In this document: piece by piece, positions 53,353 to 59,526 of the stretch
Layout of the letters: every line of letters begins with the position of its first letter
How positions within the stretch are numbered: position 1 is the first letter of the stretch
Virus record (IMG/VR): IMGVR_UViG_3300025168_000093
Span: 1-59,526 of that record
Length of the DNA: 59,526 bases
DNA from: a virus
Strand: one strand, 5' to 3'
The notes under the pieces: generated by a model
The model's database searches: none
What the model was told of the DNA's origin: nothing
The model's input: the letters and a program-made list of their open reading frames with translations, nothing else
Made by a program: the position numbers and the translations under genes

Positions 53353-55988
53353 TGTCCAATCCCTTAAAAACACACACCGACAATTTAGCAGATGGAGATT
53401 TCTTACTTTCGGCTTCTTTAACTAATATGTTAGAAGGCGTTCACGGCAACGGAATATTACTTTTGGAAGATACACACGCTGGTTCTTCGATACGCAACGC
53501 ACCCGCATCTTTATCCGGTGCAGTATCAAGAGTAGATGCAGAAACAATCAGAATCAAGGGCGGTCTTGCTGTGTTAGATGGTTTAGTGGTAGATTTTGCT
53601 GGTGGTTACACTTCTAATGCACCCGCAACATTTGATGTTGTATTTGACGTTTCAACATATTTTTCGGGACCGCTAAATAGTGGACAATCTTGTTTATTTG
53701 CAGTCTATGTTACAACTGATAATACCACAGGAGTAAAGAGAATAGGAGTGGAAAGAGGCAATATAGCAGATAGTGGGAATTTTCCTATAGCACCAAGTAA
53801 TTTTTTAAACGAAGGTGGGTCTTTAGATGTAGACCAAACAACGGTATTAGCGGTTGTAAAAGTCATTTTTACTAGTAATTCTACTACATATGACATAGAT
53901 GTGTCTACGATATATGACGTTAGAACTTTTGTCAAACCTTCACCAATATATCTTTCAAGGATGTCTTCAGGTGCATTAGGTGCGACAGTTTCAGACTCTA
54001 ACAGGATTGATAGTCACGGTGATTTAGATGGTATGCAAGGCGGCGGAACTGAAAATGGTGCTTTTACGGCATCAAATTTGGGCGCTTTGTGGATGAGCAA
54101 CGATGGTTCCGGCGACGATGTGTTATATTTTTCAGGCGGCCAAGATAGTGGTAGAGCAACACACAGATTAGGACCTAACAAATTAAGTACAACCAATACT
54201 GCACAAAATGTAAAATTTGATGATGCTAACTTTTTCTACGCAACACCTAGTGGCACTGTTAATTTAACACCCAGTGGCACATTTCCACCAAGTCACGTAG
54301 TAACTGTATTCAATGCGGCAACAGGAAGTAGCAACAAAATCGTGTTTGACCCTAGTGGTCTCAGCAATGGTGCTGCTACCGTAGGTGATGTAGCAGCGGG
54401 TTCAAGCGCTATGTTCGTTTATACGGGTTCTGCATGGAAAAAAATCCTTGCAGCATCTTCAGGTTCTGCTAGTGTTAGTGGTTCTGCGGGCGCTATACAA
54501 CTAAGCGATGGAAGCAATTTCTCCGATGATGCACAACTTACCTTTACTACAGCAAGTAACACGTTGAATGTGGGTGGTCCAATAATTATGGCTGCCTCGT
54601 TATTCAAAGCACCGACGGGAGTAGAATTGACTCCTGCTGGTAGCAATCCGGGTAGCACAGGTGGAAACACAATTTGGAAAGATACCGGCACAGGTACTCA
54701 TTTAAAAATAGGTAGCGATGTCATATTAACATCGAGTAATTTTGCATCACAATTTGGTACTAGCGGTGTAGGAATTCATTCTTTGGGGGAACAAGCAATT
54801 GCTTCAGGGGATTTCATATCTTTTTCAGATACAAATGCTTCTAATGTAACCAAAAAAGAGGCTATAGACGATGTAGCGACTCTATTTGCTGGTACGGGTT
54901 TAACTGCATCTAGTGCAGTAATTGGTGTTGATGCTAACCAAGCGGGCATAACAAGCATCGGACCTGCTGGAAATTTAACTGTTAATCAAGACTTGGTAGT
55001 AACAGGGAATTTAACCATAAATGGCACAACAACTACAATCAATTCTACAACTTTAACAGTAGATGATAAACTCATAGAATTAGCGCACACGCCTACTTTT
55101 ACTGATGCTACGTGTGATTATAATAACGACCCAACTATAACGATGGATAGTACAACAAAATTAGTAGCGGGGATGTCAGTCTCAGGCACAGGAATTCCAT
55201 CCAGTGCTACAGTTTCTAGTATTACTGATGCTACTACGTTTGAATTAAGTGCATCTACCACAGGTGGTGCTGTTACAAATGGCACTCTAACTTTCGTTGG
55301 CGAAGGTACCGATGTTGGTATAGATGGTGGCGGAATTATGCTAAGGTCTGCTGATAGCGATAAAAGCATTACTTGGAATAATACTTCAGATGGTTGGACA
55401 TTCAATCAACACATATTTCCTAGCACAGATAGCAATTTCAATTTAGGTTCTTCTTCTGTGCGGTTTGCTAATGGTTATTTCGATACTGTACACGGTGCTG
55501 GTAATTTTACAACAATCACAGGTAGTAGCACAGTAAATATTGATTCGGGTGTTCTGAAAGTAGATTCTTCTAAAGTAGGGATAAATCAAGCAACACCATT
55601 AGCCCCACTACAAGTAAATAATTTAGGATTTGGTGAAGTTAGCGGTCATATAGCCGATACAGGCACATCGGGCTCGGAAAATCTTGGTACTTTCACACTA
55701 TTCAATAAGACACAATTCCGTTCTGCTAAATTGCTAATAGAGATAGACGGGCGAGACATAAGCAACTCCAACGATGTGTTTGAATGTGCAGAAGCAGTCA
55801 TTACACACGATGGTAGTAGCGGAGCAAATATAACCACCTTCGGCGTGGTTCAATCTAATTCAAGTGAAACTTCACAAGCAGACTACAATGTGGTCATAGA
55901 TAGCAACAATGTTAATCTAGTGATTACTCCACGGGTATACAGTGTGCGTTTTGATGTGCGAGTAACTTGGCAAGCAATGGTGGCATAA
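53352..55988 (+). CDS. Tail fibre protein with marine-phage-type modules
   Basis: An 878-residue fibre. The N-terminal 220 residues form an attachment domain. The shaft is Gly/Ser/Thr-rich. A ladder module, GNLTVNQDLVVTGNLTINGT followed by TTTINSTTLTVDDKLIEL (nt about 54970-55098), and a NFNLGSSSVRFANGYFD motif are typical of cyanophage and pelagiphage fibres. The C-terminal 100 residues (FRSAKLLIEIDGRD ... AEAVITHDGSSG ... VNLVITPR) match the beta-sandwich cap of T4-like marine phage fibres. It shares this cap with the next gene. It recognises the host surface or carries tips that do. Confidence 0.75.
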   Translation: MSNPLKTHTDNLADGDFLLSASLTNMLEGVHGNGILLLEDTHAGSSIRNAPASLSGAVSRVDAETIRIKGGLAVLDGLVVDFAGGYTSNAPATFDVVFDVSTYFSGPLNSGQSCLFAVYVTTDNTTGVKRIGVERGNIADSGNFPIAPSNFLNEGGSLDVDQTTVLAVVKVIFTSNSTTYDIDVSTIYDVRTFVKPSPIYLSRMSSGALGATVSDSNRIDSHGDLDGMQGGGTENGAFTASNLGALWMSNDGSGDDVLYFSGGQDSGRATHRLGPNKLSTTNTAQNVKFDDANFFYATPSGTVNLTPSGTFPPSHVVTVFNAATGSSNKIVFDPSGLSNGAATVGDVAAGSSAMFVYTGSAWKKILAASSGSASVSGSAGAIQLSDGSNFSDDAQLTFTTASNTLNVGGPIIMAASLFKAPTGVELTPAGSNPGSTGGNTIWKDTGTGTHLKIGSDVILTSSNFASQFGTSGVGIHSLGEQAIASGDFISFSDTNASNVTKKEAIDDVATLFAGTGLTASSAVIGVDANQAGITSIGPAGNLTVNQDLVVTGNLTINGTTTTINSTTLTVDDKLIELAHTPTFTDATCDYNNDPTITMDSTTKLVAGMSVSGTGIPSSATVSSITDATTFELSASTTGGAVTNGTLTFVGEGTDVGIDGGGIMLRSADSDKSITWNNTSDGWTFNQHIFPSTDSNFNLGSSSVRFANGYFDTVHGAGNFTTITGSSTVNIDSGVLKVDSSKVGINQATPLAPLQVNNLGFGEVSGHIADTGTSGSENLGTFTLFNKTQFRSAKLLIEIDGRDISNSNDVFECAEAVITHDGSSGANITTFGVVQSNSSETSQADYNVVIDSNNVNLVITPRVYSVRFDVRVTWQAMVA

Positions 55989-55991
55989 TAG

Positions 55992-58900
55992 ATGACAGAA
56001 AGAGATTTTAAAGTAAAAGCAGGATTGAAGATAGAAGGCGGAAGCATAGACTTCTCTAACGCACAACATGCTACCATTGATATGGATGCAGTTACCACCA
56101 CCAACGGTGCAGGTAAAGATATCTCAATTAAGGGTGGTCTAGGAAATGGCACAGGCACAGGCGGAAAAATAGTCCTTCATACAGGAGGGGCTGCTACAGG
56201 TAGCGGCGGTGGGGCTACTAGCCACGTACAAGCACTTACAATTCAACCCGGTGGTGATGTACACATAGGTACAAACGGTCTTAACGCTACTGTAACTAGC
56301 ACAGGTTCATCAATTAACTCCACGATTATAGGCGACCATTCACAAGCGGCTGGTTACTTTACAACTCTTGATGCTACTGGTTCATTTGAAGCGCGAGCCA
56401 CAGGTTCTGCAATTAGAACAGCCGGAAAACTATGCGTAAATGAGCCGGATGTAGACACTTCAACCATACCCGCTAGAACCCAAGTCGCAATATATGGAAA
56501 GTCATTAGGGCAAGGAGGAACTATGTCTGATGGTTCAACCACAGTTGCGGCCACCGATATTAAAGATTATGTTGAGTTGTTACTCCAAACAGATGCACCG
56601 GAAGGCGATTTAGATGGTTATGTAGCCAATTATGTAGGAAACGCCGTTGTGTTAGACAATGTAGAAAACATACCAACAACCGGACAAGGCACAATTTACT
56701 CAGTCGGTGCTGGTAACTTAGGTGATTCTTGGGGAGTAGGAAGAGCAGGTGGTACTGGTGGAGGTAGTTTCCAAATAGGTTACAAAAACCAATCTTGGGT
56801 AAAAAGCCACGCAACTACAGGAAACGTTATGATGCCAGCGCAATCTATGTTAGACATAGATACATCAGGAAATATGACGTTGAATAGTAATGGCGCTTAT
56901 TTCGCATTTACAGGTGCGACTAGTGGTGCTGCTTCTAGAGAAATCAGATTCAAAGCATCAAGTAATGCCATTCATGCAGACAACACAGGTTCTCAAACGT
57001 ATACTCTACCGACAGATTTTCCCGATGGTAATAATTATATTTTGAACTCTTCAACCACAGGTACACTTACTTGGGCTGCATCTGCTTCAGGTGCAGACGG
57101 AATGGGAAGCGGGTTTACTGTATCAGCAACAACTGATTCAAACGCAACAACCATTACTCAAGGTGATGATTTATTCTTTGCCGCAACAGGTGGTCTTACT
57201 GCAACAACAACAGCAGATGGAACTGTAACTCATGCTTTGGACATTAAAGGACTCTCAACAACGGCATTAAGTAGTTCTGCATTTTTAGGTACAGATTCAA
57301 TCGCTTTTGTTGATGATAGTACGACCGGCAAACCGACTAGAAAAGGAACTATTACTGAGTTAAGCACTCTTCTTGCTGGTACAGGTCTTGACCAAAGTCA
57401 CGGCGTAATCAGTTTAGACTTAGACGGTTTAACCGACATAGGTGAGGCTTTAGTCGGTGCTGATTTAATCATTGTAGACGACGGTGCAGGTGGTACTACC
57501 AAGAAAGCAACATTAACTCGTTTAGGTGCATTACTCGCAGGTGGAAACATTTCAGCAGACACAGGTGTGTTATCGGTTGCAACAGCATCGGCAACGGTAG
57601 CAGGTATAGTAGAATTAGCGACAACGGCTGAGACAACAACAGGGACAGATGGCGCAAGAGCAGTAACGCCTGACGGTCTCAAAGACGGATATCAAGGTTC
57701 TACGAATGTAGTTACTCTAGGTGCAATAACATCCGGCACATGGACCGGAACTGCGATTGCTTCTGCTTATCTTGATGTAGACACAGCGCATTTGGGCGAA
57801 ACACAAACATTCTCAGGCGCTAAGACATTCTCAGCATCAGTAGACATGAATGCTGGTGCTACAATAGACGGTGCTACAATTTCTCTTGACGCTACTGCTT
57901 CTCTAAATATAGACAACTCCAACACTACAAATGGTATATCAATTGGTACTGCTACAAGCGGCGTACCTGTCTCAATAGGACACGGAACTTCAGAAGTTAC
58001 ATTCGGAGATAACGTGACTATCACAGGTAATTTGACCGTAAACGGCGACCAAACTGTAATTAACACTACGGCAATTGTTGCTGAAGATAAATCAATGGTT
58101 CTTGGAATTGCTGGTGGTATGGAAGATGCTACATATACAAGAAGCGGTACAACGGTTACTGTAACTTCTCTATCGCATGGTTTAAGTAATTCTGAATACG
58201 TTTACATTTCTAACGCCGGTAATAGTATTACAGACAATGTGTATGAACTCCAATCTGTTGCCGATGTAAACACATTCACTTTTACTTCGCCTGTCAGCGG
58301 CACTGTTGGTTCTGCTACTGATTTACAACATTCTTCTGCTGATGTCACGGAAGGTACTGCTGATGGTGCAGGAATATTTGCGCCCGGAACTTCTCTACAC
58401 AGCATAAAATATGATTCTAGTAACGGCTGGACTGTTGGCACAGCCGCTATTGGTGATGATTTAGATATAGCATCGGGTCATTTGAGTTTTGCTGGTACGA
58501 CTACTCTAACCGCAACAGCATTAGGAAGCAATGTAGCAAGTTCAAATTTAACTAGTGTAGGTACTCTAACCACATTAACAGTGGACAATGTAATTATCAA
58601 CGGTACTACAATCGGTCATACAAGCGACACAGATTTGATAACCCTTGGAAGCACAGCAGTTACTCTTGCTAACAATGTTAATTTTAATGTCGCTAAGGCT
58701 GGTGGTCTACAAATAGCAGGCACTCCTGTGACATCAACAGCGACTGAGTTAAATCTAGTAGATGGATGTAGCGCTGGTGCAATAGTAGATAGTAAGGCTG
58801 CTATTACAAGTAGCGCAGGTCAAGTTAATGGTACTACTCTAGGTGTCAATAGCGTATCAGTTTTGGCAGTCAATTCTAGTGACAGCGCTGCTTCTTCTAG

Positions 58901-59210
58901 TGGTGCGGCAATAACTGTTTTCAGTATGGATAAAACGCTATATCGTGCTGCTAAGATAGTTCTCTCAGTTGAGTTGCTAACAACAGGTGCTGCTGCTGCT
59001 TCAAAATACGAAATGATGGAAATATTAGTACATTATGACGGTAGTGCAGGGCATCATACAACATACGCTCACATGAGTACCAATGCAACAGACTTAGCAG
59101 CAATTACTACTTCTGTGAGTGGTGACAATGTATTGGTAAAATATGACCCGGTGGGTACAGATACAGATAATTTCAAATTCCGAGTAGCAGCAACGCAACT
59201 CGTATTATGA
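55992..59210 (+). CDS. Second tail fibre protein, paralogous modules
   Basis: A 1,072-residue fibre. It begins MTERDFKVKAGLKIEGG, an anchor sequence repeated at the start of the next gene. The shaft includes the tail-fibre repeat ATVAGIVELATTAETTTGTD followed by GARAVTPDGLK (nt about 57595-57675), a ladder module NLTVNGDQTVINTTAIVAED (about 58032-58110), TATELNLVDG and a C-terminal cap (YRAAKIVLSVELLTTG ... MEILVHYDGSAG) homologous to that of the preceding fibre. All are modules well known in marine T4-like phages. The start has no strong ribosome site and lies three bases after the previous stop, so translation is probably coupled. Confidence 0.75.
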   Translation: MTERDFKVKAGLKIEGGSIDFSNAQHATIDMDAVTTTNGAGKDISIKGGLGNGTGTGGKIVLHTGGAATGSGGGATSHVQALTIQPGGDVHIGTNGLNATVTSTGSSINSTIIGDHSQAAGYFTTLDATGSFEARATGSAIRTAGKLCVNEPDVDTSTIPARTQVAIYGKSLGQGGTMSDGSTTVAATDIKDYVELLLQTDAPEGDLDGYVANYVGNAVVLDNVENIPTTGQGTIYSVGAGNLGDSWGVGRAGGTGGGSFQIGYKNQSWVKSHATTGNVMMPAQSMLDIDTSGNMTLNSNGAYFAFTGATSGAASREIRFKASSNAIHADNTGSQTYTLPTDFPDGNNYILNSSTTGTLTWAASASGADGMGSGFTVSATTDSNATTITQGDDLFFAATGGLTATTTADGTVTHALDIKGLSTTALSSSAFLGTDSIAFVDDSTTGKPTRKGTITELSTLLAGTGLDQSHGVISLDLDGLTDIGEALVGADLIIVDDGAGGTTKKATLTRLGALLAGGNISADTGVLSVATASATVAGIVELATTAETTTGTDGARAVTPDGLKDGYQGSTNVVTLGAITSGTWTGTAIASAYLDVDTAHLGETQTFSGAKTFSASVDMNAGATIDGATISLDATASLNIDNSNTTNGISIGTATSGVPVSIGHGTSEVTFGDNVTITGNLTVNGDQTVINTTAIVAEDKSMVLGIAGGMEDATYTRSGTTVTVTSLSHGLSNSEYVYISNAGNSITDNVYELQSVADVNTFTFTSPVSGTVGSATDLQHSSADVTEGTADGAGIFAPGTSLHSIKYDSSNGWTVGTAAIGDDLDIASGHLSFAGTTTLTATALGSNVASSNLTSVGTLTTLTVDNVIINGTTIGHTSDTDLITLGSTAVTLANNVNFNVAKAGGLQIAGTPVTSTATELNLVDGCSAGAIVDSKAAITSSAGQVNGTTLGVNSVSVLAVNSSDSAASSSGAAITVFSMDKTLYRAAKIVLSVELLTTGAAAASKYEMMEILVHYDGSAGHHTTYAHMSTNATDLAAITTSVSGDNVLVKYDPVGTDTDNFKFRVAATQLVL

Positions 59211-59237
59211 TGGATAGTGAAATCATGGTGATTAATT

Positions 59238-59526
59238 TTGACAGAAAGAGATTTTAAAATAAAAAAGGGCTTAATAGTAACCGAAGATATTGAACTCGGT
59301 CACGCTTCTGACACCACAATTGCGAGAGCAAGTGCTGGACAAATAACAGTAGAAGGCACAGCAGTAGTTCTCGCAGGTGGCGCAAATCACGATGGCTTTT
59401 CTGATTATGTGGCTAATGAACACATAGATTGGACTGGTGACCGTGGAACCACTAACATTCATGTCAACAACGTACCTGCGGCTGGTTCGGCTACTAGTGC
59501 GGGTACGGTTGGTGTAACCCCAAATA
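59238..59526 (+). CDS. Third tail fibre gene, N-terminal part (cut by window end)
   Basis: A frame open to the last base, starting at TTG 59238 with GGTGA at 59227-59231. It begins MTERDFKIKKGLIVTEDIEL, nearly identical to the start of the second fibre, and continues with NHDGFSDYVANEHIDWTGD, a motif common in phage fibres and collars. At least 96 residues are visible. It is clearly a third member of the fibre family made by tandem duplication; the receptor-binding end lies beyond the window. Confidence 0.75.
   Translation, partial: MTERDFKIKKGLIVTEDIELGHASDTTIARASAGQITVEGTAVVLAGGANHDGFSDYVANEHIDWTGDRGTTNIHVNNVPAAGSATSAGTVGVTPN

Noticed and set aside
1-59526. tRNA genes, CRISPR arrays, insertion sequences, integrase or attachment sites
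   Set aside because: None was recognised: no cloverleaf with CCA-type acceptor arms, no regularly spaced repeats and no transposase or recombinase motifs.

Overview
The window is almost certainly the late (virion structure and assembly) region of a tailed double-stranded DNA virus of class Caudoviricetes. Every credible gene is on the + strand. Genes are packed with TGATG/ATGA overlaps or very short gaps, and no tRNA, rRNA, CRISPR array or insertion sequence was seen. The core is recognisable from motifs: large terminase, portal, fused prohead protease/scaffold, HK97-fold capsid protein, head-tail adaptor, tail terminator, tail tube, hub and tail fibres. The host is inferred, not shown. An archaeal-type AbrB swapped-hairpin protein, GGTGA-type ribosome sites, several zinc-ribbon proteins, two genes with TATA-like boxes about 20-30 nt before the start and no Shine-Dalgarno, and a Ras/Arf-type GTPase all favour a marine archaeal host (for example Marine Group II, as in magroviruses). 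The tail fibres carry modules familiar from marine bacteriophages, so a marine setting is likely either way.

Layout. Positions 1-265 hold the end of an unknown gene. Positions 266-453 are an AT-rich, promoter-like gap. Positions 454-2116 hold a membrane/GTPase cluster: an EF-hand membrane coiled-coil protein, a one-helix membrane protein and an Arf-like small GTPase. Positions 2152-5318 hold an AbrB regulator and small unknown proteins, including a two-module Zn/HTH protein that could be the small terminase. Positions 5315-10327 hold three large, low-complexity, probably virion proteins. Positions 10336-14788 hold TerL, a LAGLIDADG homing-endonuclease-like gene and a zinc-ribbon portal. Positions 14831-16231 hold small proteins, including a SEC-C zinc protein, a Cys-rich 58-residue protein and a protein sharing its C-terminal motif with the scaffold. 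Positions 16253-21691 encode a 1,812-residue protein with a catalytically degenerate DNA-ligase-like domain. Positions 21758-27257 hold protease/scaffold, capsid protein, probable decoration protein and small head proteins. Positions 27278-35063 hold neck, tail tube, probable chaperones, a short tape-measure candidate and a tail-tip protein. Positions 35077-51615 encode one giant tail protein of 5,512 residues. Positions 51612-59526 hold hub, baseplate and three tail-fibre genes, the last cut by the window end.

How it fits together. Protease, scaffold and capsid protein would build a procapsid around the portal. TerL packages DNA. Adaptor, completion protein and terminator join the tail. Tube and tape measure set tail length, and the giant protein plus hub and fibres form the host-recognition tip. 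The least ordinary elements are the Arf-like GTPase next to two membrane proteins, the dead ligase-like domain, the scaffold motif repeated in a second protein, and the giant tail protein beside an unusually short tape-measure candidate.
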